Positions 1 through 8,404 of a stretch of DNA of 37,558 bases are shown in pieces. The translations under genes were made by a program, and so were the position numbers. The notes under the pieces are model-generated. The model was not told the origin of the DNA. It was given only the letters and a program-made list of their open reading frames with translations, and did not search any database. The DNA is taken from the NCBI GenBank assembly GCA_017631255.1, contig JAGBTP010000047.1, forward strand, positions 1-37,558, read 5' to 3'. The stretch's first letter is position 1, and every line of letters begins with the position of its first letter. Source of the DNA: Alistipes sp. (GTDB taxonomy: Bacteria; Bacteroidota; Bacteroidia; Bacteroidales; Rikenellaceae).

Positions 1-1220
1 ATCTCAACCTTCTCGCGAGTAATCTCACCGAGGATACGGTTAGCGAGGCCTGGACCTGGGAAAGGATGGCGGTTGATGAGTCTATCGCTCATACCCATAG
101 AGCGACCCACGCGACGAACCTCGTCCTTGAACAAGAGGCGCAATGGCTCTACTACCTTGAGGCCCATCTTCTCTGGAAGACCACCCACATTGTGGTGCGA
201 CTTGATGACTACGGCGGTACCGTTCACCTGTGCCGATTCAACAACATCAGGATAGATAGTACCCTGACCGAGGTACTTAACGCCTACAAGCTTCTTAGCC
301 TCAGCCTCGAAGACCTCGACAAAGTCCCTGCCGATAATCTTACGCTTAGTCTCTGGGTCGGTAACGCCTGCAAGGTCGCCGAAGAACTTATCCGACGCAT
401 CTACGCCCTTGACATTGAGGCCAAGACCACGGTATGAGTCGATAACATCTTCGTACTCGTTCTTACGCAAGAGACCAGAGTCCACGAAGATGCAGTAGAG
501 GTTCTCGCCGATAGCCTTATGGAGGAGCATAGCTGCAACGGATGAGTCAACGCCACCCGAAAGGCCAAGCACAACCTTATCGTCGCCAATCTTCTCGCGA
601 AGCTCCTTAACGGTAGTCTCCACAAAGCTCTCTGGAGTCCAATCACCAGAGCAACCGCAGATGCCCTTAACGAAGTTAGAGAGCATAGCAAAGCCCTCCT
701 CTGAGTGGTAAACCTCAGGGTGGAACTGGATAGCCCAGGTCTGCTCGCCCGCAATGCGGTAGGCAGCAACAGCAACATCCTCAGTAGAGGCGATGATGTT
801 GTAACCCTCTGGGATTGTGGTGATGGTATCGCCGTGCGACATCCACACCTGTGACTCTGCCGAGAGACCCTGCATAAGTGCATCCTGAGCATCTACTACG
901 CGCATACGAGCACGACCGTACTCGCGCGATGGTGACGCCTCAACCTTACCGCCGTAGAAGTGTGCAAGGTACTGAGCACCGTAGCATACGCCGAGCAGCG
1001 GCATCTTGCCCTTGATGGCATCGAGGTCGATGCGTGGAGCATCCACATCGCGCACCGAGCGTGGTGAGCCTGAGAGGATTACACCTCGCACAGAGTCATC
1101 GAGCTTCGGCACATTGTTGAATGGGTGTATCTCGCAATATACCTGCATCTCGCGCACACGGCGTGCGATGAGCTGGGTGTACTGCGACCCAAAGTCGATT
1201 ATTAATATCTTCTCTGTCAT
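1..1220 (-). CDS. guaA: GMP synthase (glutamine-hydrolysing), C-terminus cut by window edge
   Basis: Amidates XMP to GMP using glutamine and ATP, the last step of de novo GMP synthesis in the cytoplasm. About 406 residues are visible of a family length near 510, so roughly the last 100 (the dimerisation end) lie outside the window. The N-terminal class I glutamine amidotransferase shows the nucleophile Cys79 in GVCYGAQ and the His167/Glu169 pair in FHPE. The ATP-pyrophosphatase domain follows with the P-loop-like SGGVDSS near residue 225. The ATG at 1218-1220 gives the canonical start [13 protein letters not shown]. It lies 30 bp downstream of guaB on the same strand, so the two form a guaBA operon. 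Confidence 0.97.
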   Translation of the reverse strand, partial: MTEKILIIDFGSQYTQLIARRVREMQVYCEIHPFNNVPKLDDSVRGVILSGSPRSVRDVDAPRIDLDAIKGKMPLLGVCYGAQYLAHFYGGKVEASPSREYGRARMRVVDAQDALMQGLSAESQVWMSHGDTITTIPEGYNIIASTEDVAVAAYRIAGEQTWAIQFHPEVYHSEEGFAMLSNFVKGICGCSGDWTPESFVETTVKELREKIGDDKVVLGLSGGVDSSVAAMLLHKAIGENLYCIFVDSGLLRKNEYEDVIDSYRGLGLNVKGVDASDKFFGDLAGVTDPETKRKIIGRDFVEVFEAEAKKLVGVKYLGQGTIYPDVVESAQVNGTAVVIKSHHNVGGLPEKMGLKVVEPLRLLFKDEVRRVGRSMGMSDRLINRHPFPGPGLANRILGEITREKVE

Positions 1221-1250
1221 CGGTTATTATTTATGACTTGTTTGCTTATC

Positions 1251-2726
1251 TTACTCACCACGCGAGTAGTTAGGAGTCTCGCTGGTGATGGTAATGTCGT
1301 GTGGGTGGTTCTCCGTAACACCGCTTGAGGTGATGCGGATGAAGCGTGCCTGCTGGAGTGTGTCAATATCCTTAGCACCGCAGTAGCCCATACCTGCACG
1401 GATACCGCCAACAAGCTGGAAGACAGTCTCTGAGAGCTTACCCTTGAATGGCACGCGACCAACGATACCCTCTGGCACGAGCTTCATAATGTTACCCTCG
1501 TTACCCTTCTGGAAGTAGCGGTCCGCAGAACCTGCCTTCATAGCGTCGATAGAACCCATACCACGGTACGCCTTGAACTTACGGCCGTTGTAGATGATGG
1601 TCTCGCCTGGCGACTCCTCAGTACCTGCGAACATCGAGCCGACCATAACACAGTTACCACCTGCAGCAAGCGCCTTAACGATATCGCCCGAATAGCGGAG
1701 ACCGCCATCAGCGATGATAGGCACGCCAGCCTTCTTAGCCTCAGTAGAAGCGGCATAGATAGCCGAAAGCTGAGGCACGCCAACGCCTGCGATGATACGA
1801 GTAGTACAGATAGAGCCTGGGCCGATACCCACCTTGATGCCGTCAGCACCATTCTCGATGAGGTACTTAGCAGCCTCGGCAGTTGCGATGTTACCCACCA
1901 CAACATCGAGGTTAGGATATGTAGCCTTAATCTGCTTAAGGAGTGTAACCACGCCCTTAGTATGACCGTGAGCCGAGTCAAGAACAACAGCATCCACCTC
2001 CTCAGCCACGAGAGCCGCTACGCGGTCCATAGCATCTGGTGTGATACCGATGCCGGCAGCCACACGAAGGCGACCCTTAGCATCCTTGCACGCACTTGGA
2101 TTATCCTTAAGCTTAGTGATATCGCGATAGGTGATAAGACCCACGAGTTTGCCATTATTATCCACAACAGGGAGCTTCTCAATCTTATTCTCGAGGAGCA
2201 CCTCAGCAGCACGCTTGAGGTCGGTGTCGTGTGTAGTGACGATGTTATCCTTAGTCATCACCTCGTCGATGAGGCGCGACATATCGCTCTGGAATCGGAG
2301 GTCACGATTTGTTACGATACCGATGAGCTTGCCCTCGTCGTCCACTACGGGGATGCCACCAATCTTGTTCTCCTGCATAAGCTGGAGCGCATCGCCCACG
2401 GTGTTGGTGCGGAGGATTGTCACTGGGTCGTAAATCATACCGCTTTCGGCACGCTTCACACGGCGCACATGGGCCGCCTGAGCTGCAATCGACATATTCT
2501 TATGGATTACACCGATACCACCTTCTCGAGCCAGGGCTATTGCGAGAGGAGCTTCGGTGACGGTATCCATAGCCGCCGAAACGATAGGTATGTTAAGAGT
2601 GATATTGCGAGAGAAACGACCGCAAGTCGAGACCTCACGAGGTAGAACCTCTGAATATGCTGGTACGAGCAACACATCATCGAATGTCAATCCTGTTGGC
2701 AGTACCCTTTCGTCGATAAAAGACAT
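1251..2726 (-). CDS. guaB: IMP dehydrogenase
   Basis: Oxidises IMP to XMP with NAD+, the committed step of guanine nucleotide synthesis. The product is 491 residues, the normal family length. It begins [17 protein letters not shown], and the frame stays open for 54 more codons upstream, but those residues match nothing in the family and run through the promoter. The TIM barrel is interrupted by a tandem CBS (Bateman) pair at roughly residues 95-210. The catalytic loop GPGSICTTR carries the nucleophile Cys307, and the flap and GSxFAG phosphate-binding segment ([15 protein letters not shown]) are present. First gene of the guaBA operon. Confidence 0.97.
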   Translation of the reverse strand: MSFIDERVLPTGLTFDDVLLVPAYSEVLPREVSTCGRFSRNITLNIPIVSAAMDTVTEAPLAIALAREGGIGVIHKNMSIAAQAAHVRRVKRAESGMIYDPVTILRTNTVGDALQLMQENKIGGIPVVDDEGKLIGIVTNRDLRFQSDMSRLIDEVMTKDNIVTTHDTDLKRAAEVLLENKIEKLPVVDNNGKLVGLITYRDITKLKDNPSACKDAKGRLRVAAGIGITPDAMDRVAALVAEEVDAVVLDSAHGHTKGVVTLLKQIKATYPNLDVVVGNIATAEAAKYLIENGADGIKVGIGPGSICTTRIIAGVGVPQLSAIYAASTEAKKAGVPIIADGGLRYSGDIVKALAAGGNCVMVGSMFAGTEESPGETIIYNGRKFKAYRGMGSIDAMKAGSADRYFQKGNEGNIMKLVPEGIVGRVPFKGKLSETVFQLVGGIRAGMGYCGAKDIDTLQQARFIRITSSGVTENHPHDITITSETPNYSRGE

Positions 2727-2802
2727 AGCTACACTTATGTTTAATAGGCTCAGCCGCAATGCTACCATCGCGTGCAGAGCTGTAAGGTTAATATGTTGCG
2801 CA

Positions 2803-2810
2803 CAAAAGTA
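2803..2810 (-). promoter_or_regulatory. guaBA promoter, -7 element
   Basis: TACTTTTG on the minus strand matches the Bacteroidota -7 consensus TAnnTTTG and lies 77 bp before the guaB ATG. The -33 is weak (CTTG at 2831-2834). The rest of the gene-free stretch 2727-3124 holds the next gene's promoter and a small hairpin (CAAAGCC 2912-2918 with GGCTTTG 2928-2934) that I cannot assign. Confidence 0.6.
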
Positions 2811-3023
2811 GTAAAAAAAAGTGATAACAGCAAGAGAAGAAGCGAGTTTTTTACGGCTATTTTTGAGCCAAGGCCACTCTCTTCGCAATTTTCACTTTTC
2901 GAGCGGCATCGCAAAGCCAAAATGCAGGGCTTTGGATGACACTTTTGCGCACGACACACTGAACTTTGTGCTGCATAAAATTAACAAATTGAACTTTCGG
3001 GTTAAAATAATCGGTCAAAAATC

Positions 3024-3054
3024 TTGACATAGTGCCCCATATATTATATATTTG
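3024..3054 (+). promoter_or_regulatory. Promoter of the DUF6549-like gene
   Basis: TTGACA at 3024-3029 and TATATTTG at 3047-3054 (TAnnTTTG) are spaced 17 bp apart and end 70 bp before the ATG at 3125. It would also pass as a sigma70-like -35. Confidence 0.6.
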
Positions 3055-3124
3055 TACCGTAAAAGTACAACACAATAGCTATATAGATACAATTATTAGA
3101 TTTTACGATTAAATTAACTAACCT

Positions 3125-3850
3125 ATGCGACAATTTATCACTACCCTAATTCTCGCCGCAGCGCTCGTTACAATGGGCGCAGTGGCGGCACGCCTTAGCG
3201 AACGCAACCGAGAACTGCGTGCAAATATCGCCTCACTGCAAGATGGTGTAACACTCTATCGCACGCGGTGGAACGAGTCTGCCGCCTCCGTGCAGCGCCT
3301 CACCCTCACCCTCGCAGAACTACGCGAGGAGCATAGACGCGATGTGGAGCGCATCCGCTCGCTTGGCATCCGCCTCCGTCGCGTTGAGAGCCTATCCCTC
3401 GCCGCTACAACAACTCAACTATCACTCGCTCTACCACTTACGAACACCATCGCGTACGCCGATAATAGCGAGCAGGTTAGGGCAGACAGTATTGCTAATA
3501 TCCACCACTTTGGCGGAGGAATTGAAGCGGATAGTCTTGTTCACAATCACGATATTCGTGCGGAAATCGGCACAGATAGCACCGCCATAAGCCACGACAT
3601 TTGCGAGGCAGTGGAGAAAATCCACCACTTTAGTCACCACACTCCGTGGGTACACATTGAGGGCGAGGTGCGGCGTGACACCCTACTACTCGACTACCAC
3701 TCGATTGACACGCTCCACCAGATTGTGCATCGCGTGCCACGCAAATTCCTATTTTTACGCTTCGGCACCAAGGCTATTCGTCAGGAGATTGTCTCCTCAA
3801 ATCCCCACACGAAAATCGTATATAGTGAGTATATAGAACTTAGAAGGTAA
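3125..3850 (+). CDS. DUF6549-like membrane-anchored protein with internal 15-residue repeats
   Basis: 241 residues, function unknown. An N-terminal hydrophobic segment (about residues 4-22) acts as a signal anchor. A coiled coil follows (about 24-90), containing the segment ESAASVQRLTLTLAELREE and the phrase RIRSLGIRLRRVES. The C-terminus holds the block HRVPRKFLFLRFGTKA then QEIVSSNPHTKIVYSEYIELRR. From memory this two-ended pattern is the DUF6549 type found in Bacteroidales prophages and mobile elements, where a lysis or Rz-like role has only been guessed. No phage gene is adjacent: guaB is divergent upstream and rpoD convergent downstream. Between the conserved ends, residues 118-162 are three exact-length 15-residue repeats. 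It is either a domesticated phage remnant or a cellular paralogue. Confidence 0.75.
   Translation: MRQFITTLILAAALVTMGAVAARLSERNRELRANIASLQDGVTLYRTRWNESAASVQRLTLTLAELREEHRRDVERIRSLGIRLRRVESLSLAATTTQLSLALPLTNTIAYADNSEQVRADSIANIHHFGGGIEADSLVHNHDIRAEIGTDSTAISHDICEAVEKIHHFSHHTPWVHIEGEVRRDTLLLDYHSIDTLHQIVHRVPRKFLFLRFGTKAIRQEIVSSNPHTKIVYSEYIELRR
3476..3640 (+). repeat. In-frame 45-bp tandem repeats inside the DUF6549-like gene
   Basis: Three consecutive units (3476-3520, 3521-3565, 3566-3610) encode VRADSIANIHHFGGG, IEADSLVHNHDIRAE and IGTDSTAISHDICEA. A partial fourth begins VEKIHHF. The protein consensus is [VI]x[AT]DSx[AV]xxH[HD][FI]xxx. The units have diverged at the DNA level, so the duplication is old. 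Confidence 0.7.
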
Positions 3851-3890
3851 ACCGAATCCTAACCCACAACTCGTGTGAGGATTAAATATT

Positions 3891-3932
3891 TACCCCCCTA
3901 AATTGCCCTTTGAAAAGGGAGATTTGGTGGCG
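3891..3932. repeat. Imperfect palindrome of the CCCCTAAAT...ATTTGG kind
   Basis: CCCTTT (3906-3911) faces AAAGGG (3914-3919), flanked by CCCCTAAAT on the left and ATTTGG on the right. This is an imperfect stem between the convergent ends of the DUF6549-like gene and rpoD. It resembles the short intergenic palindromes common in Bacteroidota; that resemblance is from memory. Confidence 0.4.
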
Positions 3933-3942
3933 AAAAACAGAA

Positions 3943-3970
3943 AAGGGGCTCGGTTTCCACCAAGCCCCTT
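3943..3970 (-). terminator. rpoD terminator
   Basis: On the minus strand an 8-bp stem AAGGGGCT/AGCCCCTT closes a 12-nt loop, extended inside by two GG/CC pairs. It is followed by TTTTCTGTTTTT, and it starts 33 bp after the rpoD stop. Confidence 0.8.
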
Positions 3971-4002
3971 ACTTACATATCACCTTATTAGACGACTTCT
4001 TC

Positions 4003-4863
4003 CTATCCCAAATAAGACTTAAGAAGCGCGCTACGCGACGACTGTCTAAGCTTCCGTATAGCCTTCTCCTTAATCTGACGCACACGCTCACGAGTGAGGT
4101 CAAACTTCTCGCCGATCTCCTCAAGGGTCATCTCTGAGCAGCCGATACCGAAGAAGTAGCGGATGATGTCGCTCTCACGCTCTGTAAGAATCTCGAGGGC
4201 ACGCTCCACCTCCTTAGCGAGTGACTCATTAATCAGGCCACGGTCGGCGTTAGGTGAGTCAGCATTTACCAACACATCGAGCAACGAGTTATCCTCACCA
4301 TCAGCAAATGGAGCATCCACAGAGATATGACGGCCCGCAACACGAAGTGTGTCGGTCACCTTCTCCTTTGGCAACTCAAGCTCGTTGGCGAGCTCCTCAG
4401 CCGATGGGGTACGCTCGTGCTCCTGCTCGAAGCGCGCAAAGGCCTTGTTAATCTTATTGAGTGAGCCTACCTGGTTGAGTGGCAGACGCACGATACGCGA
4501 CTGCTCGGCAAGTGCCTGAAGGATAGACTGACGAATCCACCATACGGCGTACGAGATGAACTTAAAACCACGAGTCTCGTCGAACTTCTCCGCCGCCTTG
4601 ATAAGACCGAGGTTACCCTCGTTGATAAGGTCTGGCAGGCTAAGACCCTGATTCTGGTACTGCTTAGCTACAGACACCACGAAGCGAAGGTTCGCCTTAG
4701 TAAGTTTCTCAAGAGCCTCCTGATCGCCCTTTCTTATTCGTTGCGCGAGTTCAACCTCCTCCTCAACAGAGATAAGCTCCTCCTTGCCAATCTCCTGCAA
4801 ATACTTATCGAGCGAAGCACTCTCACGGTTAGTAATCGACTTGGTAATCTTTAATTGACGCAT
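4003..4863 (-). CDS. rpoD: RNA polymerase primary sigma factor (sigma-70 family)
   Basis: Housekeeping sigma factor that directs RNA polymerase to TAnnTTTG promoters in Bacteroidota. At 286 residues it is the usual short form of this phylum: region 1.2 begins almost at once ([11 protein letters not shown]) and region 1.1 and the non-conserved insert are missing. Region 2 shows [18 protein letters not shown] and the core-binding and melting segment [13 protein letters not shown]. Region 3 follows (residues about 130-210). Region 4 ends in the helix-turn-helix [23 protein letters not shown]. Single-gene unit with its own terminator. No clear promoter was found in the 200 bp upstream. Confidence 0.97.
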   Translation of the reverse strand: MRQLKITKSITNRESASLDKYLQEIGKEELISVEEEVELAQRIRKGDQEALEKLTKANLRFVVSVAKQYQNQGLSLPDLINEGNLGLIKAAEKFDETRGFKFISYAVWWIRQSILQALAEQSRIVRLPLNQVGSLNKINKAFARFEQEHERTPSAEELANELELPKEKVTDTLRVAGRHISVDAPFADGEDNSLLDVLVNADSPNADRGLINESLAKEVERALEILTERESDIIRYFFGIGCSEMTLEEIGEKFDLTRERVRQIKEKAIRKLRQSSRSALLKSYLG

Positions 4864-5006
4864 AAATCTTTCTCTTCTTACAACTGTTATTCCTCATTTC
4901 TTTGCCCCTATATACGCAGGCGTTACCGAAAATGTTTCACACGGCTTAAAATTTATTGCACAATCGACATTTTTACACCTCGAAGGCCATCTTTCTAAAA
5001 AAAAGT

Positions 5007-5037
5007 TTTGTGGTCTAAAATTTTAGTATTATCTTGG
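5007..5037 (+). promoter_or_regulatory. Promoter of the micro-lipoprotein gene
   Basis: TTTG at 5007-5010 lies 19 bp before TATCTTGG at 5030-5037, one mismatch from TAnnTTTG. The ATG at 5064 is 27 bp further on. Confidence 0.5.
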
Positions 5038-5063
5038 AAAAGGGTAATTTCAACATAACGATT

Positions 5064-5165
5064 ATGAAGCGATTATTTGCCATTTGTACCCTTGCAGTCT
5101 TTACCCTACTTGCGGGATGTGAGAGGCTTTATCTACAATACAGATTGGAGAGATTGCAGAATTAA
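5064..5165 (+). CDS. 33-residue predicted lipoprotein
   Basis: A very short but complete gene. The ATG opens MKRLFAICTLAVFTLLAGC, a textbook lipoprotein signal peptide: two basic residues, a 13-residue hydrophobic core and the lipobox LLAG|C with Cys19. The predicted mature peptide is only 15 residues (CERLYLQYRLERLQN), rich in Arg, Leu and Tyr and able to form a short amphipathic helix. The stop is TAA at 5163-5165. A promoter-like element sits just upstream and a structured hairpin downstream, so it looks like a stand-alone transcript between rpoD and era. I do not recognise a family. It could be an entericidin-like membrane peptide or an envelope-complex subunit, both guesses. Confidence 0.6.
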   Translation: MKRLFAICTLAVFTLLAGCERLYLQYRLERLQN

Positions 5166-5180
5166 TAACATCCCACCAAA

Positions 5181-5265
5181 GGGGCTGCCCGACTATGCGT
5201 CGTGCGGCCTCTTGTTTTTTCGGCCGCACCATATTTTCGTACAGCGACCATAGGCATAGAGCCTC
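5181..5265 (+). other. Nested hairpin region between the micro-lipoprotein and era
   Basis: A perfect 8-bp inner stem GTGCGGCC (5202-5209)/GGCCGCAC (5222-5229) has a T-rich loop. Outside it are GTC/GAC (5199-5201/5246-5248), CTATGC/GCATAG (5193-5198/5254-5259) and GGGGCT/AGCCTC (5181-5186/5260-5265, one mismatch). It could be a terminator or a small structured RNA. The T-run sits in the loop rather than after the stem, which is odd for a terminator. Confidence 0.5.
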
Positions 5266-5325
5266 TTACCAGCGTTGGCACACCACGAGGCGGGGCGACA
5301 TTGTGGTGCGTTTATGGGGACTCGA

Positions 5326-5357
5326 TTTGGTATTATAGCAAAAAATATCTACCTTTG
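5326..5357 (+). promoter_or_regulatory. era promoter
   Basis: TTTG at 5326-5329, a 20-bp spacer, then TACCTTTG at 5350-5357, a full match to the Bacteroidota -33/-7 pattern. The era ATG is 29 bp downstream. Confidence 0.75.
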
Positions 5358-5386
5358 CCCAATTATTATATATAAATATATAAACT

Positions 5387-6271
5387 ATGACACATCGAAG
5401 TGGTTTTGTAAATATCATCGGCAACCCCAATGTCGGCAAGTCGACGCTTATGAATCAGCTCGTAGGCGAGAGACTCTCAATCATCACATCCAAGGCGCAG
5501 ACCACACGCCACCGTATTATGGGTATCGTCAACGGCGACGACTTCCAGATTGTCTACTCCGACACCCCTGGCATCCTTAAGCCAAGCTACAAGTTGCAGG
5601 AGAAGATGATGAAGTTCGTGCGTGGCGCCATCACCGACGCCGATGTGCTACTCTATGTCACCGACACGGTCGAGGACAGCAACCGCTCGGAGGATATCAT
5701 CGAGAAGGTACGCCTTGCTGGCATTCCAACCATCGTGGTAATCAACAAGGTAGACCTCACCACCCCCGACAAGCTCACCGCTCTGGTCGAGAAGTGGCAG
5801 GCACTCCTACCCGATGCCATCATCGCCCCCTGCTCGGCTAAGGAGCGCTTCAACATCGAGGGCATCTTTAACCTCATCCTCGAGCACCTGCCTGAGGGCG
5901 AGGCCTTCTATCCAAAGGATACGCTTACGGACAAGACCCTCCGCTTCTTCGCCTCGGAGATTATCCGCGAGAAGATTCTGCTCAACTACGACAAGGAGAT
6001 TCCATACTCGTGCGAGATAGCCATCGAAAGCTATAAGGAGGAGGCCAACATCGACCGCATATCGGCCACAATCTATGTTGCGCGCAACTCGCAAAAGGGC
6101 ATCGTCATCGGCCACAAGGGCGAGAAGCTCAAGAAGGTGGGTCAGGCGGCGCGCCACGACCTTGAGGAGTTCCTCGGCAAGAAGGTATTTCTCGAGCTCT
6201 ATGTTAAGGTGCAGGAGGAGTGGCGTAACTCCGAGGGCCAGCTCCGCCGCTTTGGCTACGAGTTAGAGTAA
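5387..6271 (+). CDS. era: GTPase Era
   Basis: Essential GTPase that binds the 3' end of 16S rRNA and assists 30S maturation. The 294 residues match the family. GTPase motifs: G1 GNPNVGKS (12-19), G3 DTPG (59-62), G4 NKVD (120-123) and G5 SAKE (150-153). The C-terminal KH domain carries GIVIGHKGEKLKKVG near residue 241 and ends in the usual Phe-Gly-Tyr segment. The start ATG follows its promoter closely. The next gene begins 25 bp after the stop, so co-transcription is likely. Confidence 0.97.
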   Translation: MTHRSGFVNIIGNPNVGKSTLMNQLVGERLSIITSKAQTTRHRIMGIVNGDDFQIVYSDTPGILKPSYKLQEKMMKFVRGAITDADVLLYVTDTVEDSNRSEDIIEKVRLAGIPTIVVINKVDLTTPDKLTALVEKWQALLPDAIIAPCSAKERFNIEGIFNLILEHLPEGEAFYPKDTLTDKTLRFFASEIIREKILLNYDKEIPYSCEIAIESYKEEANIDRISATIYVARNSQKGIVIGHKGEKLKKVGQAARHDLEEFLGKKVFLELYVKVQEEWRNSEGQLRRFGYELE

Positions 6272-6296
6272 TAAAAGAGCTCGCTGCCTCGTTCTA

Positions 6297-8309
6297 ATGA
6301 CTATGAAACGATATATTGTCACCATACTGCTACTCATTGCGTGCCTCACCCTTAGCACAAGGGTGACGGCGCAGTACAACCGCAACTATATCTATTGGGT
6401 TGGACAGCAGTGTATGGTCGACAACAACTATCGTGAGGCTATTGATGTGCTCAATGTGCTTCTGCGTCACGACGACAGCGACTTCGACGCTCACTTCCTG
6501 CGTGGCATCGCCAAGTACAATATGGATGACCTTGTGGGTGCCGATGCCGACTTTACGCGTGCCGTAGAGCTCAACCCTGTATTTACGGGGGCGTTCTACT
6601 ATCGCGCCATCACACGCTCACGCCTTGGCAACTACGACGACGCTCTGTCAGACTTCCGTCAGGCCATAGAGCTACGCCCCGACCTTCCCGACCCGTATTA
6701 TAGTCGTGGCGTTACACGCCTTCTGAATCAGCAGTTTAGCGAGGCCATTGCCGACTTTGACAAGTATATACGCTTCGAGAAGCGCAATGTTGCGGCATAC
6801 CTCAATCGTGGCACGAGCTACCTCTACCTCAAGGACACACTTCGTGCCCTCGAGGACTACAATCAGGCCGTACGCACCAACCGTGAAGCGCCCGATGCCT
6901 ACAATCGTCGTGGTGTACTCTTTATGGAGCAGCAGAGGTACGAGGAGGCGTGCGCCGACTTCGATATGGCGATTGCCTCGGATAGCGACTATGTTGCTGG
7001 CTACTTCAACCGTGCGTTGGTGCGTAGCTATATGCACCGCCCGATGCTCTCGATAGAGGACTTGGATAAGGTTATCACGCTCGACTCCACCTCGTCGCTG
7101 GGCTACTTCAATCGTGCCATCGTGCGCACCGAGATTGGTGACTACAACCGTGCCCTCGAGGATTTCAATGCCGTTTCGACCCTTGCGCCAGACAATGTGC
7201 TGGTCTACTACAACCGTGCGATGCTCCACGCCCGCCTTGGCGATATTGATGCGGCCATTGGCGACTACACCAAGGCCATTGAGTTATACCCCGACTTCGC
7301 TAATGCCTACTTGCAGCGAGGCTACCTGAGGCGTATGCAGCGCGATGTTAAGGGTGCCGAAAGTGATGAGCGCACCGCACATCGTAAGATTGCAGAGCAT
7401 AGCACGCGCCTCAAGGACCCCAACTATTCGATTTACAGCGACACCACCCAGAGGCTCAACCGCCTGCTCAGCTTCGAGAGTCGCCTCCTGGAGCGTAACT
7501 TCGAGCGCATAGCCTCAGCAGCGACACATAGCGATGGCGGCAGCCTCAGACTCATACCTATGTTCCGCTTCACACTCCTCCAGGCCGACAGCGTAGAGCT
7601 CGACAAACGCGCAACACGCTACGCAACGGAGCGCGTGAAGAGCTTTGTCGAGAGCTTCGACAACGATATGCTCACCCTTGACTGCCGCAGTAGCAACCTA
7701 CTACCCGACTCGCTTGTAGCCATAGATAGGCGTACCGCAGAGCGTATGCAGGGCACAGAGAGGGATTGGCATCTCTACTTCGAGCGCGCTATATCGCAGG
7801 CACTAATCAAGCAGTACACAAGTGCCGTGGCATCGCTAACGGAGGCCATACACCTCAACCCCACAAACCCATTCCTATACATCAACCGCGCAACGACACG
7901 CGCTGAGATGATAGACTTTATATCGTCGATCGACAACTCCTACCAATCTATCACGCTCGACTCCGACCCTGCCAAGAGGCTCAACAACACCTCTACGCGC
8001 AGCTACGACTACGACGAGGCGATTGAGGATATCAACAAGGCGATAAAGCTCTACCCCGACCTGGCGGAGGCGTACTACAATCGCGCCAACCTGATGGCCA
8101 TATCGGGCAAGCTACCCGAGGCCTACGACGACTATACGCGTGCCATAGAGCTCGAGCCAAGTATGGGTGAGGCCTACTACAACCGTGCGCTGGTGCAGAT
8201 CTTCCTCAAGGATACGCGCAAGGGCTGCCTCGACCTCTCAAAGGCTGGCGAGCTGGGCATTGAAGGCGCCTACGACCTACTGGGCAATGTACAGCAAATA
8301 CGCCACTAA
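6297..8309 (+). CDS. Secreted tetratricopeptide-repeat protein
   Basis: 670 residues. The start could be the ATG at 6297 or the one at 6303; both give a signal peptide ending near TRVTA|Q. Almost the whole mature protein is TPR: about seven or eight repeats before residue 360, a less regular middle (about 360-495), and four or more repeats to the end. Recurrent phrases are YYNRA, AYLNRG, ALEDYNQAV and AIELYPDFANAY. Such proteins are periplasmic or outer-membrane-associated scaffolds; the partner is unknown. It follows era in one transcript. Its 3' end, including the stop codon, has been tandemly duplicated (8287-8340). Confidence 0.85.
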   Translation: MTMKRYIVTILLLIACLTLSTRVTAQYNRNYIYWVGQQCMVDNNYREAIDVLNVLLRHDDSDFDAHFLRGIAKYNMDDLVGADADFTRAVELNPVFTGAFYYRAITRSRLGNYDDALSDFRQAIELRPDLPDPYYSRGVTRLLNQQFSEAIADFDKYIRFEKRNVAAYLNRGTSYLYLKDTLRALEDYNQAVRTNREAPDAYNRRGVLFMEQQRYEEACADFDMAIASDSDYVAGYFNRALVRSYMHRPMLSIEDLDKVITLDSTSSLGYFNRAIVRTEIGDYNRALEDFNAVSTLAPDNVLVYYNRAMLHARLGDIDAAIGDYTKAIELYPDFANAYLQRGYLRRMQRDVKGAESDERTAHRKIAEHSTRLKDPNYSIYSDTTQRLNRLLSFESRLLERNFERIASAATHSDGGSLRLIPMFRFTLLQADSVELDKRATRYATERVKSFVESFDNDMLTLDCRSSNLLPDSLVAIDRRTAERMQGTERDWHLYFERAISQALIKQYTSAVASLTEAIHLNPTNPFLYINRATTRAEMIDFISSIDNSYQSITLDSDPAKRLNNTSTRSYDYDEAIEDINKAIKLYPDLAEAYYNRANLMAISGKLPEAYDDYTRAIELEPSMGEAYYNRALVQIFLKDTRKGCLDLSKAGELGIEGAYDLLGNVQQIRH

Positions 8310-8340
8310 GACGACGATGTACAGCAGATACGCCACTAAG
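8287..8340 (+). repeat. Tandem 24-bp repeat, 30-bp period, spanning the TPR gene stop
   Basis: ATGTACAGCA(A/G)ATACGCC followed by ACTAAG occurs at 8287-8310 and again at 8317-8340 with one mismatch. The 30-bp offset keeps the frame, so reading through the first TAA would add DDDVQQIRH before a second TAA. Confidence 0.9.
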
Positions 8341-8404
8341 GCCGCAAAAGAAAAGCTACGAAATAACCAACAAACTTAATTTATAAACTTAAAATCAAAC
8401 TATT

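Noticed and set aside
4864-5063. rpoD promoter, and a third copy of the stem-loop loop near 4895-4915
   Set aside because: No TAnnTTTG on the minus strand. The GGCAAAG..AATGAGG stretch resembles part of the loop but lacks a 5' arm and cannot form the stem.
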